A stretch of DNA of 64,000 nucleotides from Ophiocordyceps camponoti-saundersi (nom. inval.) (GCA_003339415.1 PDHQ01000003.1:372001-436000); one strand, 5' to 3'. Shown: positions 1 to 10,738, numbered from the stretch's first letter. Notes: a model not told the origin generated them from the sequence alone. Numbers and translations are program-made.

Positions 1-63
1 AGGCCCGGGCGATACATACAGGTCAGCGAAGAGATCCTCTTCGAAATTCTCGGGCTCTGTCAT
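1..63 (-). CDS. 5' end of an unidentified leftward gene (partial)
   Basis: Reading leftward, an ATG at 63-61 opens a short acidic N-terminus (MTEPENFEEDLFADL) that reaches a canonical GTATGT donor at about position 19, and the window then ends. The acidic, Asp/Glu/Phe-rich start and well-placed donor look like a real first exon. The rest of the gene lies outside the window, so no function can be assigned. Similar acidic N-termini occur in several nuclear RNA-binding proteins, but that is only a guess. Confidence 0.45.
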   Translation of the reverse strand, partial: MTEPENFEEDLFADLYVSPGP

Positions 64-1014
64 GATTTTGTCGAGAAGAGCGTTGTTGCGCCTTGAGAGA
101 TGCAAAGGCGACGGAGGCAGGGATTTCACCCGCGCGGAGAGAAAAGGAAAGGGATGGGAAGTGGATCAGCCAAACACAAGAAATGCGAGGAGATGAAGCT
201 GCTAAGGAGTGAAGATGATGTTGGTAGCGGTGCAGAGGAGAAAACTCAGCTCCGGGTGGCAGATGGAGGTTTGTGCTGGAGGCAGAGGTTCGAAGTTGGA
301 GCTTTTCCCTTACGCGGTTGGGGAAAATCCCAGGCGGCTGAGTCAGCACAACCACTGATCAGGTCTCCCGTGCCCGACTGGACTCAGTGACTGGACTTGA
401 TGGTACAGTGCAGGAGTTCAGTGCAGAGAGCGTCGGGTGCCTCAAGTTGAACATTGGTGTGTACAGATATGTATAGTAGGTGTGTGTTTACGGAGAGTGC
501 CTGTCGAAATGCCCGAGCTTGAGGATGTGGTATGACGGCACTATCCGTAGTAATAATGCCTTAGTACCAAGCAGTCATCGAGAAAAACAAAGTAGCTGCG
601 TGGTCTGTAATAGGTTGATCCATCCGTCTTCTTGACGAGTGCCTGACTCGAAAGATGCGAGGTACCCGCAGAGCGCGGCCGTGGTACTTTACGCCTCGCC
701 CTCAGGTACCTCTCCGGCAAAGGCTAGCCAGCTTAGCCCTCCAGGCTTAATCCACTATAACCGCCCCGCGCCAGCGCCCAATGCGGCGGAAAGCCCAAGG
801 TACAGCCACGCCGCCACTGTACCACCTGGCGAGTGTGCGAGGTACCCACGCCAGCCGACGTCAGTACACGAGATCTACCGTTATTACACACCACTTTGTC
901 ACAGGCCCGCGAGGGAGACCGTCTCTCCCTCTATCCCTCTCTCCCTCTCTCTCCCTCCCTCTCTCTCTCTTGAGACCTAGACTCCTCCGCAGCATGACAG
1001 ATCCGACGTGAAAA
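64..1014. other. divergent intergenic region between the partial gene and GYP1
   Basis: About 950 bases between two divergent start codons. Small open frames here show no recognisable protein and no splice logic. A CT-rich tract at about 920-972 sits just upstream of the GYP1 ATG and is typical of fungal 5' leaders. Probably a bidirectional promoter region. Confidence 0.5.
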
Positions 1015-3188
1015 ATGTGGTCATCATCGGGCTCTGGCAAGAAGCCGGCCCAGTCGGTGAGTGCCGAAGCAGCTTTCACGTCGCTGTGACTGACCTCTGG
1101 AGCTGCCGCAGGAGATGATCCAGGTCGGTATGTCGGATGCCTCCTCCTCCTCTTCCTCCTCCTCCTCCTCATCTTCTTCGTCTTCTTCGTCTCTTTAAAG
1201 CTATGGCTGATCGCGCTTGCAGACCGATCCGAGTATGTTCACATGTCCCTTCTACGTAGAATCGATCGCATGCTGACAAGTCATGGCGTTCAAGCTCTTC
1301 CTCGCCCTTCTGGAGGCCGCCGGCCCGCGACAACAGCAACACGGCGAGGCGAGGCGCATCGACCTCCTCATCCCGCGAATCCAACATCGTCGTCGGCGCC
1401 GCCTACTCTCATGCCGATATGCTCAAGTTCGACTCCTTGTACGTCATCCCGCAATGCCTTCCTCTCCACCTTTTACCAAATACGCATCAGAAACGTGTCC
1501 GGCCCTTCACGCCCCAAGACGCCACCTTCATCGTCAGCTGCGACCAAGGTTCGCGTACATGAAGCTTCACCTCCACCACGAAACTCGGGAACCAGCAGCT
1601 CACCGCCCTTCAAGAGCTACATCAACTTCTTGTCCAACACCAACGACGACTGGAAAACAGATGAAGACGACATGCTGGGCTACGAGGACGATGACGGTGA
1701 CGACTTTGGTCTACCAAGCATCTCCAACATGAAGCGGAGATCGAGGAAGATGGCAACGCAAGCCAAGTCGGACGGCGGAACTCTCTCTCCCGCCACTTTC
1801 GGCCGGATGATCAGACGTCACTCCAACAGCGCCGACATCGCTGTCGAGCGTCCGATGCCTTCGTATCCCATTCCTAAGAAGAGCGAGGGAAAGATTCTTC
1901 GGCCGCAATACAAGGAGATTCTACGAGGTCTGCATCGACTAATTCTGTCCTGATAAGCCTGCTAACTGTTCTGTCCAAGATCCCGCCAACGCCCTGCACC
2001 TCATCAGCTATCCCTCCGTCCCATCCAACGCTACACCCAAAGAAGCAGACGCGATAAATTCGAAGATCACGCGAATCAACAAGTTCAAAAAGCTGTTGCA
2101 GGCATCCGCCATCTCCCTTCCGGATTTGCGCGCCCTCGCGTGGTCTGGGGTGCCGGAGGAAGTACGCGCCATGACCTGGCAGCTCCTCCTTAGCTACCTT
2201 CCAACCAACAGCGAAAGAAGAGTGGCGACGTTGCAGCGGAAGCGCAAGGAGTACATGGACGGCGTACGGCAGGCCTTTGACCGGGCCGGTACCGGCGCCG
2301 GCGCGGCGGGCAAGGCGCGCGGTCTCGACGAGGCCATATGGCATCAGATCAGCATCGACATCCCCCGGACGAACCCGCACATCGAGCTGTACGGCTACGA
2401 GGCTACGCAGCGGTCCCTCGAGCGCATCCTCTACCTCTGGGCCGTCAGGCATCCGGCCAGCGGCTACGTCCAAGGTATCAACGATCTGGTGACGCCCTTT
2501 TGGCAGGTCTTCCTCGCCCTCTACATCGGCGACCACAACATCGAGACGGGCATGGACCCCGGCCAGCTTCCCAAGCCGGTACTGGACGCGGTCGAGGCCG
2601 ACTCCTTCTGGTGCCTCACCAAGCTGCTCGACGGCATCCAGGACCACTACATCGTCGCCCAGCCCGGCATCCAGCGTCAGGTGGGCGCCCTGCGCGATCT
2701 CACCGCCCGTATCGACGCCGGTCTTTCCAGCCATCTCGAGCACGAGGGCGTCGAGTTTATCCAGTTTAGCTTCCGCTGGATGAACTGTCTCCTGATGCGC
2801 GAGATAAGCGTCCAGAACACAATACGAATGTGGGACACCTACCTCGTAAGCCTCTCTGTCTTTCTCTCTCATCTCTTCTTCGTTCTTCTTCTCCCTTTTA
2901 CCGTCCTAGGCTGACAAGCTTCTCCTTAAGGCCGAAGAGCAGGGCTTCTCCGAATTCCACCTCTACGTCTGCGCCGCGTTGCTCGTGAAGTGGTCGGACA
3001 AGCTCGTTAAAATGGACTTTCAGGAGATAATGATGTTCCTCCAGAGTCTGCCTACCAAGGCATGGACAGAAAAGGACATCGAGCTGCTCCTCAGCGAGGC
3101 ATTCATCTGGCAGAGTCTTTACAAGGGTTCCGCCGCCCATCTCAAGGGCCAATCGCGGCGGCCAACCCCGGCTAACTTGCAGCTGTGA
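1015..3188 (+). CDS. GYP1: Rab GTPase-activating protein, TBC domain (Gyp1 type)
   Basis: TBC-domain protein that stimulates GTP hydrolysis by Rab GTPases of the Golgi and secretory pathway (Gyp1/TBC1D22 group). My model is join(1015..1056,1281..1438,1491..1927,1980..2845,2931..3188), 586 aa, and all phases close. The N-terminus (MWSSSGSGKKPAQS, then SPFWRPP) is Ser-rich and disordered. The TBC domain covers roughly residues 255-560. It carries both catalytic fingers: Arg342 in IDIPRTNP and Gln377 in YVQGINDL, so it should be active. The C-terminus (SLYKGSAAHLKG) is typical of the group. Intron 1 (224 nt) is the least certain junction: its acceptor at 1280 was chosen because it keeps the SPFWRPP frame. 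A poly-C assembly scar begins 12 bases after the stop. Confidence 0.88.
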
Positions 3189-3200
3189 GAACACCATCCG

Positions 3201-3234
<34 letters not shown>

Positions 3235-3908
3235 CAACCCCCCCCCCCCCCCCCGAAGGGGGAGGGGGGGGGGACGGGCCACCGGCGCGCCCGGAGGGGG
3301 GCGACGGGAGAAGGANNNNNNNNNNGTGTACGGATACATTCATACATGCACAACGTACCTACTACCTAACCCCCCCCCCCCCCCCCCGGGGGGGCCCCCC
3401 CCCCCCCCCCCCCCCCCCCCAAATAGGCGCCATTGTTTCTGGTCTGCGTGCATGGAGTGAGGGACGCGGCAGGCTCGCTTCCCCGAATGGGATAAAGGAC
3501 GGCCTTATGTACGAGGGAGACACCATCACCATCTCGAATCAAGATTACGAGTCGTTCGTCTCTCTCACTCGCTCTCTGATATTTCTAATATTTACATGAT
3601 TTGCGGAGCTGTGTCCCGGCAACGATGAGAGTCGATATACATAGAGAGCTTATCCAGGTTAAGCCCCAATATTCCAGGGAGGGGGGAGAAGAAGAAGAAG
3701 AGAAAAAAACCCCAGCCGGACTTGTCATGCCGACGAAATGAAACAGGCTAAAGCGATGAGAAAGAAATGCAATCGACAGAAAGGACGATGCGATGATGGT
3801 GTATCCAAATTGACGCTTTTAAGTGGGAAAAGGGGCTGTTGGGCAGACGACGATGGGTGGCGGAAAGGAAAAGAGAGGTAAAAAGGGAGGAAACAGGCGA
3901 AGCCAAAG
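3189..3908. other. intergenic region with poly-C runs and an assembly gap
   Basis: Holds C runs at 3201-3232, 3238-3254, 3370-3387 and 3395-3420, a G run at 3388-3394 and ten N at 3316-3325. These are most likely assembly or sequencing artefacts around a gap; open frames across them (poly-Pro or poly-Gly) are not genes. The remainder (3430-3908) is the shared 3' region of two convergent genes. Confidence 0.8.
3316..3325. other. assembly gap (10 N)
   Basis: Ten unknown bases flanked on both sides by poly-C and poly-G runs; gap size is probably a placeholder. Confidence 0.95.
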
Positions 3909-5702
3909 TCATGGTCTCAAGTCGTCGACAAAGGCCAGGGTATGTCTCGCCTCGTCACAGACGCGAGCCCACTCCAGCAGCAGACGCCAGACGTACAGAC
4001 GCATGTCCTCCCTGCGGAGAACCCTCTCGGCCCAGTCGCGGCCTCTGTCGGCTATGAGGCGAGCGGCGTTGTCGCGGCGAGACCCGCCATCGGCGAAGTA
4101 CTCGAGAATGGCGTAGAGGTCCTGGAAGGTGTTGTCCATGGGCACAAAGTGAGCCCAGGGGATGAGACGGTCGTCGTGCCACTCGGCGTAGATGGTGGCC
4201 TTGATGGGGAGAGAAGTGGAGCGAAGGAAACCGCGGAAGCGGGCGCTAAAGGAGTTGCCGTCGGCGTCAGGTAAGAATTTGTGTTCGTATTGAGTCTGCA
4301 TGGGTATCTGATCCGAAGGCCTGAAGAAGGGCTCGACAAAGTCGCACTCGCCGGGCGGGCAGAGGTGAACGAAGGCGGCGTCGGCGAAGCGCCGGATCCA
4401 GGCTCCGAGCTGGCGTCGCTTCCGTCGGCCGCTACCGTACAGCTGCTGAGACGGAAGGGCAAAGGTCGGGGCTCGGATGCCGGTCGTCTCGAGACGCGAG
4501 ACGGTGGTGCCGTTGAGCATGTCGATGAGGCGATGGCGCTGGAAGTGATGCCAGCTGTGCTCCTTGGTGCGGCCTCCGGAAGCGTCGCCGCGCCAAATCA
4601 GGCCGTCCTTTTTCTCGGGCCAGGCCGGGCCGTGAGACTCGCCGCCGGAGTAGAAGACGTCGTCGGTGAGGTACATGGCGCCCGGGATGAGGATCTCGCT
4701 GTTCATCGGGAGCTTAGAGCCGCCAAACATGGGTATCAACTCGTCCGTCGAAGACAGGCTCAGGGGCTCGATGAAGGTGCCGTGCAGCTGGCGCAGATGG
4801 GGTTGCAGACAGGGGTCCATGGCGGCCGTCCAGTTCTGTACGAATCCCTCGAGGGCGTAGGAAGGGCGCCAGTCGGACGGCAGCTCGGCGGGCGGCGCAA
4901 AGTCCCTGATCTGTCGGATGCCGTGGGCGGGCGTGTCGGGGCCGCAAGTCTTGACGGCCAAGTTCCAGTACGAGTTGCCAGGGCCGAACCAAGGCGGGTT
5001 ATAGGCCAAGGGCCGCTCGTCATCAACGTCTTTCAAGCCGGCGAAGTGAGAGGTAGCCAAGTCAGGGTCGACCATGGTCATCTCCTCGTCAGCCTTGGCC
5101 ACCAACTGGGCCATATGGTGATACGGCACCAGCAAACGAGCTTCGTCGAGCATGTTGATGGGCATATCGAGGTCCGGCATATGCTCAGCGAATTCGGTCA
5201 CAAGGCCGGTCCATAGCTGCAGCCAGGGGACGCGGCCCTCGACATTGCCGTAGCCAAAGGCAGTGCCGTTGCGTACTCTGACGACCCAATGCCAGGCTCG
5301 GGCTCGACGCTTGATGGAGGTGGCGGGAAGGGCCCAGAAAGGCGTCAGGTCCTTGTATATGCGGTCGAAGAAGTCCTCGACGACGACGGCGTCGGCATCG
5401 AGAGCGGCCTGGAACCAGAGGTCGAAACCGGGGGGCGGATGGCGACCTCTTCGGGCTCGATAACGGGCTGCTGCCGTTGACAGGTCGAAGCTGCGGCGCG
5501 CCATGAGGACGTGGCTGTGGGCTTCGGCGTCGGCCATGAGCCTTTGGATCGGGTGTCTCTTGCCCAGGCCCAGGGCGTCCCAGGGGTTGAGCGGGTGCCA
5601 TAGCAGGTAGTTGACGAGGGCGAAGGCGACGAGTCCGGCGACGGTCAGGTAGCGGATTGCCAGGCGTAGAGACCAGAGGGGTCGATTCCGGATCTTGTGC
5701 AT
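3909..5702 (-). CDS. CAP10-type glycosyltransferase, family GT90
   Basis: Single-exon 597-aa type II membrane protein. A short basic N-terminus (MHKIRNRPLW) is followed by one hydrophobic segment at about residues 14-36, the usual Golgi signal anchor. The C-terminal half is the CAP10/lipopolysaccharide-modifying domain of GT90: WRGDASGG near residue 368, the HHFQRHRL segment, KFLPDADGNSFSARF, and the terminal YAEWHDDRLIPWAHFVPM block that precedes a Leu/Arg-rich helical tail. Known GT90 enzymes are fungal xylosyltransferases of capsule glycans (Cryptococcus Cxt1) and animal protein O-glucosyltransferases; donor and acceptor cannot be read from sequence. No intron and no break are seen. Family assignment is firm, specificity open. 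Confidence 0.88.
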   Translation of the reverse strand: MHKIRNRPLWSLRLAIRYLTVAGLVAFALVNYLLWHPLNPWDALGLGKRHPIQRLMADAEAHSHVLMARRSFDLSTAAARYRARRGRHPPPGFDLWFQAALDADAVVVEDFFDRIYKDLTPFWALPATSIKRRARAWHWVVRVRNGTAFGYGNVEGRVPWLQLWTGLVTEFAEHMPDLDMPINMLDEARLLVPYHHMAQLVAKADEEMTMVDPDLATSHFAGLKDVDDERPLAYNPPWFGPGNSYWNLAVKTCGPDTPAHGIRQIRDFAPPAELPSDWRPSYALEGFVQNWTAAMDPCLQPHLRQLHGTFIEPLSLSSTDELIPMFGGSKLPMNSEILIPGAMYLTDDVFYSGGESHGPAWPEKKDGLIWRGDASGGRTKEHSWHHFQRHRLIDMLNGTTVSRLETTGIRAPTFALPSQQLYGSGRRKRRQLGAWIRRFADAAFVHLCPPGECDFVEPFFRPSDQIPMQTQYEHKFLPDADGNSFSARFRGFLRSTSLPIKATIYAEWHDDRLIPWAHFVPMDNTFQDLYAILEYFADGGSRRDNAARLIADRGRDWAERVLRREDMRLYVWRLLLEWARVCDEARHTLAFVDDLRP

Positions 5703-8525
5703 GGCGGGATGGCTGGGTATCTCTGCTACCTGCCTACCTACCTACCGGGGGGACCTACACTACAGGGGGTAGTAGAGGTAGGTAGGTAGTGGAAAGGAGG
5801 GAAGATTGGGGGGTGAGATATGGTTTAGAGGAGAAGAGAGAGGCGGATTGTAAGAGAGAGAGAGAGAGAGATGGATTTCGATGGAGAAAGAGAGAGATTG
5901 AGATTCTCACAGAGAGAGGGGAGGCTGGGAGGGGAAGAGAAAGAAAGGCTGCTATTAGCCAAGCCGGGCGAGCGTGCAGGGATCGACAGGCCGCTTCCAG
6001 TCATGATTGATCTATTCTTCTAATGCCGCTGCTGGTAGTTGCTGCTCTCGTGTTCTGCCTGTATGTTTTTTTTTCTACCCTCCCGTTCCCTCCTAATGCC
6101 GACACCGGGGGGGGGTTGTAAAACAGTCAGGTGTCTCTCTCTGCAAAAGTGAAACCCTCTTCTCTGTTGGAGAGAAGATGAGAAAGCTACCTAGGCGATT
6201 CCCTTGACACAATCCGGAAGGGGGGATTCTTTCTAGCTACCTATGAGAGAGGAGGAGGAGGAGGAGGAGGAGGAGGAGACATAGGGAAGTTGTGTTTTTT
6301 CTTTTTTTTTTTTCTCTTCCCGCGCCGAAAGGAGGAACGGCCATATGGCATGGATTGGGGGACCTGGGACTAGGGGGGTTAAAACTCGGGACATGCCAGT
6401 GGTAGGACGGATACTTGGTAGGTGGAAAATCTGCCCGGTCGGCAGCTGGTGGTGTGAGACATGTTTTTGCGTGCGACGGATGGATGGATGGATGGATGGT
6501 GGGTGTTTTTGGTGGTATTGGTGGGTTGTGTGTTGGTTACTGTGGTTGTGACCGTTGCAGTCGCACTCATGTTCATCTATCCATACATACACATACATAT
6601 ACATACATATGTATATCCATATATCCATATACCTAGATAGATAGATAGATAGATACCTAGATAGATGCGCATATATAGATGGTAGATGGATAGATGAGGT
6701 ATATGCCAGGTGGTATATACCTGTTCATCAACAACGCCCTCCTAGCAAGTAGGACCTTTAGCCAACTCGACTCATAAAACATAACACCAACATACACATA
6801 TGTACCTACATGCATATCAGACCAAGTAAAGCCTAGTAAATCTTACCAAAGGACCCCCTAACTGCCGACTTTCCTTTCCTTTCCTTTCCTTCTCTTCTCT
6901 TCTCTTCTCTTCCCCTTTCACTGAGACGCTTGCGGCGCCGACTCCCAAGACATTCACTTACCCACTCACTTTCACTCTGCACCTCGCAAGCAGACGCCCA
7001 AGGTTCTCACACGCCCCCATTGTGAGACCCTTTTTTTTTTCCCACCGACTACACCTCAGTCAGAACCTCGGTGGGAAAGAAGGAGAAAAAAAAAATTCCT
7101 AACCCGAGCACACGCGCTTAGAAGACCGGTGCTAGCCGAGAGTCGTCAAACGAGTTTGTCTCTTTTTTTTTGTTGTTCTTCGTGTTATTATCGTGTTCAA
7201 AACAAAGAAAAAGACGCAACGCTGCCATACTAGGGTTGCCTTCTGTCTATAAATGAGCCGTTGTCGTCGTGAAGCGTTGGTTGGGTGTGCTTTTGTTTGT
7301 TTCGTCTGTGACTCTTTGGCTGTCTGGGCTGCGTGTTAAGGGGTGAACCCCCTTTTTCTTGGGAGATGACAACTTGGTGACGAGATAGTCGTCGTTGATG
7401 AGGTTTTTGCGGCGATGAGAATGGAAAGGGGGAAGAAAGAGTCTACTCTTCGAGGCTGGGTTGAGGCAAGATGATCAAGGGATGTGAGGCTTCCATTCGG
7501 CTGCCATCACCCGGCCATGTGTTATACATACCTAGCCAGCCAGCTTGACGAGGGATAAGCTCTCCCAACTCTACACAACCTTGTACATTCTCACGCAGAA
7601 GCCCCTTTGAACTATCGTGACCCTCTCTTTGTATGAAACGCGAAATCTGTCATATGACATAGCTGTCAAAGGTCGTTTGATGTACATGTATACGTGTGTA
7701 TAAAGCCGGATGTTTCCACTTCATCTCGCGACTTCATCTTCTACCGACGTCGCGCTGGTCGTTCACAAACACCTATGCGTTCGCCCCTGAATTTCCCGGG
7801 ACAAGGCTCTCCAGCGTAAGAGAGAGCTGTTCAACGAGCTTTGAGTCCATCATCATTTCCTTTCCTGCTCTTTCGCAGCTCCTTGGAATCTTTCATCGAA
7901 GCAGGCAATCAACCGAACTCGCCAACTCATTCTCAACATCTGTATCGGTAGACACACCCGAAAAAAGGAATCTGTCTTGTGGACTGATGAGAACAACCTT
8001 CAACAGCTCACTTACAAGTGTTTTCCAAGCTTGAAGGAGATTTGCCGCAGAATTAAGTCTTTCATATCCCCCTTACAGTCCTTTCACATGCGTCCGTAGG
8101 GTATATTCAAGTGGCCAGCCTTGGAGAAATAGGGTCTATGCCTACCCCGACACTGACCCGTCTTGCAGCCATCAGAATAGTTGCCGAGAAAGAACGCACG
8201 CAAAGTCAAAGACTCAAGCCTTACACGCCCATCATTCGCTCTGCCCCCTCGACTGAGCTGAAAATCGTCAGCCAGCCAGGCTTGGCCGCGTCTTTGGCTC
8301 GGAGAAGCAGCTACGACATACACGCATGAACTTGAGGCCAAGAGCACCATGTTTGTCACCTGATTCATGTTTTGAAGTTTCTTACAGTTGAAGAGCGAAT
8401 AGAGAGTCCTTTACATGTATGTATGTATCTGTGATGTTTGTCCTGCCGTAATTTGTCCATCATATCATTCTTTGCCCAAGCCAAAACATCAAAAAGTCCC
8501 TCCAATAAACCCCCTTCCCCCCAAA
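5703..8525. other. 2.8-kb gene-free region rich in simple repeats
   Basis: No open frame here is convincing. It contains GGTA/CCTA repeats near 5730-5790, a GA tract near 5850-5935, a GGA run at 6247-6278, GGAT repeats at about 6477-6500, CATA and GATA repeats at 6580-6665, TTTCC and TCTCT repeats at 6870-6910, and several A or T homopolymers. The part from 6900 to 7700 is pyrimidine-rich like a long fungal leader or a non-coding transcript, but no start codon with good coding follows. Confidence 0.55.
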
Positions 8526-8894
8526 TCACTCTCGCTTATAGCAAGCATCGCAAATCACACCGTAGTCTTCAGCTTTAAAGACGGCGTCAGTGTCCATAAA
8601 ACGCGCCGAAACCACGCCTCTAGACCTCGTCCAATCCTGCTGAGCACAAACGACGGGGTACTCGTAGCTGAAGAAGCTGGCTCTGTTGAACTTGAGCGGT
8701 ACGTTGTCCGACAACAGACCATTCTCTCCACATTCTTTCCTCAGCCGTTTGTCACGCCATAGATAGTAAAGCTCCCGAAAGCAGGAATTTCTGGGTAGAT
8801 GTTTCTTGCAACTCAAATATCCTTCTTCTTTGAACCATTCGACTGCCAAGGTAAGGGCAGGAAGCATCATGAAGAAGAAGAAGAATGCCTTCAT
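8526..8894 (-). CDS. small secreted cysteine-containing protein, candidate effector
   Basis: Single-exon, 122 aa. Residues 1-17 form a clear signal peptide: MKA, a run of five Phe, then a hydrophobic stretch ending at Leu-Thr-Leu-Ala. The mature part of about 105 aa has six cysteines (29, 38, 55, 83, 115, 118), enough for three disulfides, and is rich in aromatic and charged residues with a terminal CDACYKRE. I recognise no domain. Size, signal and even cysteine count fit the operational definition of a fungal effector-like or antimicrobial secreted protein, but that is inference. A TATA-like element lies about 107 bases upstream of the ATG. Confidence 0.65.
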   Translation of the reverse strand: MKAFFFFFMMLPALTLAVEWFKEEGYLSCKKHLPRNSCFRELYYLWRDKRLRKECGENGLLSDNVPLKFNRASFFSYEYPVVCAQQDWTRSRGVVSARFMDTDAVFKAEDYGVICDACYKRE

Positions 8895-9000
8895 TTTTAT
8901 TTTTTTGCCGTTGAAAGAAAGATCCGAATCTTAAGAGGTTGTAACGAATGGATCGGATTGTCAGATGGATAGTTGCGAAGGGGAGGACTTGGAAACGGTG

Positions 9001-9006
9001 TTTATA
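9001..9006 (-). promoter_or_regulatory. TATA-like element upstream of the secreted-protein gene
   Basis: On the minus strand the sequence reads TATAAA followed by CACCG, about 107 bases before the ATG at 8894. Position and sequence fit a core promoter TATA box, common for strongly regulated fungal secreted-protein genes. Confidence 0.4.
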
Positions 9007-9868
9007 TCGTCGCCGAGTTCTGAACAAAGGCCATGAGCTGGTAATCAGAAAGCAGTGTATTATTGGGAGCAGTGGTGTGCCTAACTTCCCGCGAGGGCCA
9101 AGGGTCTAGAGACGCTCACAACATACAACCTAAAGTGGCGGACATCAAGTTCCAAAGGTAACCTCAGCCTCCATACTAACATATGAAGAAGAGTTCCACT
9201 TGTCATCACGGGTTCTCGTCATATAATTAGGACTTTTCGTACATGGCGCTCCTTCAACGTTGCTGTGTTACAGTAGGTTTACCGACTTATGCCTCTGCCA
9301 TGGTCTTTACGGGCCTGCAGCCGGTGGGATTGTATAATTTGACCCAGACCTCATCAGACCCTACGTACCTACTTACGTACATCTGCATCTGTTGCGGTCA
9401 GGAGGGTATTGCCAAGCCCAGAGCTCGCCGAACGATATTAATTACGTACGGCTTCAAGAAGGAGACACGGCTGATTCGGTCAGACCACGTCATTCCAAGA
9501 GTCGAGGGGTTCTGAAGACGGGCAAGCATCTACACACGATCTTGTTCCCCCTTGCAGTCGTTCAGCCGGCGTGCCTTTACGACGCGTTGAGCAAAGGGTT
9601 TCCTTACTCTCAACGACATTCATAGGTGGATGGATGCTCTTTTACTAGGTAGGTAGCAGGGGACGAACAGGTTACAGGCATTACGAGCCCGTTCAGGGTG
9701 TACGGAGTAGCTGAGTTGACGTCATCCTTTGGTGTGCAGAGGAGTGTGCTTATTGTCCAGCAGCCGTTATGTACCTAGGTACTGGTGGCGGCCTGTGGAG
9801 GCAGGCGCCGGGGAGCCTGATTGGGGTTTAAATTGGCACGTACCGGCTAGGCTGGACTTATCGTGGAT
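9007..9868. other. intergenic region left of the MITE
   Basis: No supported gene. Short frames at 9243-9515 and 9392-9625 have no recognisable protein and no signal or domain. A TACCTAGGTA palindrome is at 9772-9781. Confidence 0.5.
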
Positions 9869-9876
9869 ATTATCTT
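9869..9876. repeat. left target-site duplication ATTATCTT of the MITE
   Basis: Identical to 10322-10329, directly abutting the element on the left. Confidence 0.88.
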
Positions 9877-10321
9877 GAGTATTCATATTTGCCACGGCAC
9901 CTATTCCTATTAGACACGACATCACTAAAATAAGCGGTACGTACCTGATTAGTAAGATCTTTTTCTTACCCGGTATAAAGTCGTAGGAAATCTAAAGTTA
10001 CTAGTAATCTATAGGTATCTATCTTTTCTACCTACCTCTGCCCGCCTTTATTCTTTTTTTTACCTGCCTTAGCTTCCTATACCTTCCTAGGCTACCTTTA
10101 CCTATTTCTGCCGTTTTTACTAGGTAAAAAACGCAAAGCGCGCGCGCGTAGGTGAGTAAGAAGATAAGTACTTACGGACTACGAGTGACGTTCTATCTTG
10201 TACTAGCATTATATCGCGTAGTAGGGCGGCCCGAAAAATGCCTTAGTAATTAGGTACGTATCCCTAAATCTGGGAATGTCGTGTCTAATAGGAATAGGTG
10301 CCGTGGCAAATATGAATACTC
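9877..10321. mobile_element. MITE with 46-bp perfect TIRs and an 8-bp target duplication (hAT-like)
   Basis: A 445-bp non-autonomous DNA transposon. The left end (9877-9922, starting GAGTATTCATATTTGCCACG) is the exact reverse complement of the right end (10276-10321) over 46 bases. It is flanked on both sides by the same 8-bp direct repeat, ATTATCTT (9869-9876 and 10322-10329). The interior has no open frame and is T-rich, including CCTACC/TTACCT-rich stretches. An 8-bp duplication points to the hAT superfamily, though TIRs this long are not typical of it and other 8-bp duplicators cannot be excluded. Perfect TIRs and duplication suggest recent insertion. Confidence 0.9.
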
Positions 10322-10329
10322 ATTATCTT
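10322..10329. repeat. right target-site duplication ATTATCTT of the MITE
   Basis: Identical to 9869-9876, directly abutting the element on the right. Confidence 0.88.
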
Positions 10330-10738
10330 TTACTCCCCCTTTTTGGGGCCTACCAAATTGACTCTCTTTGGCCGATGCAGCCGTCTATCCTGTTTATCTG
10401 GTACCTAGGTACGGAGACGGACGGTCGGATTACCGTACGTCCGTAAGCCGGATGACGTGATATCTAGGTACCTAGGTACCTAGAGGTTCGCCGGTGAAAC
10501 GCGGCAAATGGTCGGCGAAATCATGGCTTTATTACGCCTTGGCATGTTTTCGCCCCATGTGACGACTAGAGTTCCGTTTCGGACCTCGTGCCAGCCAACC
10601 AACCTCTCCCTCCGCCTCTCATCGCTTCTGGAGCCGGACTCAGAACGCCAGACTCGGCCTCAACCACACTCCACGACGACCGACGCTGACGTATCGGCGT
10701 CTCGATAAGCCGTCCTTTACCTACAAACTCCAGAGGGC
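10330..10738. other. promoter region of the HAPSTR1-like gene
   Basis: Contains TACCTAGGTA palindromes at 10402-10411 and 10469-10478, the second inside a longer run of overlapping CTAGGTAC units. The last 150 bases are C/T-rich leader with an AACCAACC segment. No coding sequence is seen. Confidence 0.45.

Noticed and set aside
1874..2872. 332-aa open frame antisense to GYP1
   Set aside because: Shadow of the TBC domain exon.
3119..3460. Poly-Pro/poly-Gly frames spanning the N gap
   Set aside because: Built from artefactual C/G runs and unknown bases.
4281..5216. 311-aa open frame antisense to GT90
   Set aside because: Lies wholly inside the GT90 gene and has no recognisable motif.
6570..6665. 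Regular short repeats considered as a CRISPR-like array
   Set aside because: They are contiguous CATA/GATA microsatellites with no unique spacers, and the genome is eukaryotic.
7696..8368. Small plus and minus frames between the repeat tract and the secreted-protein gene
   Set aside because: No signal peptide, domain or splice logic; codon pattern is weak.
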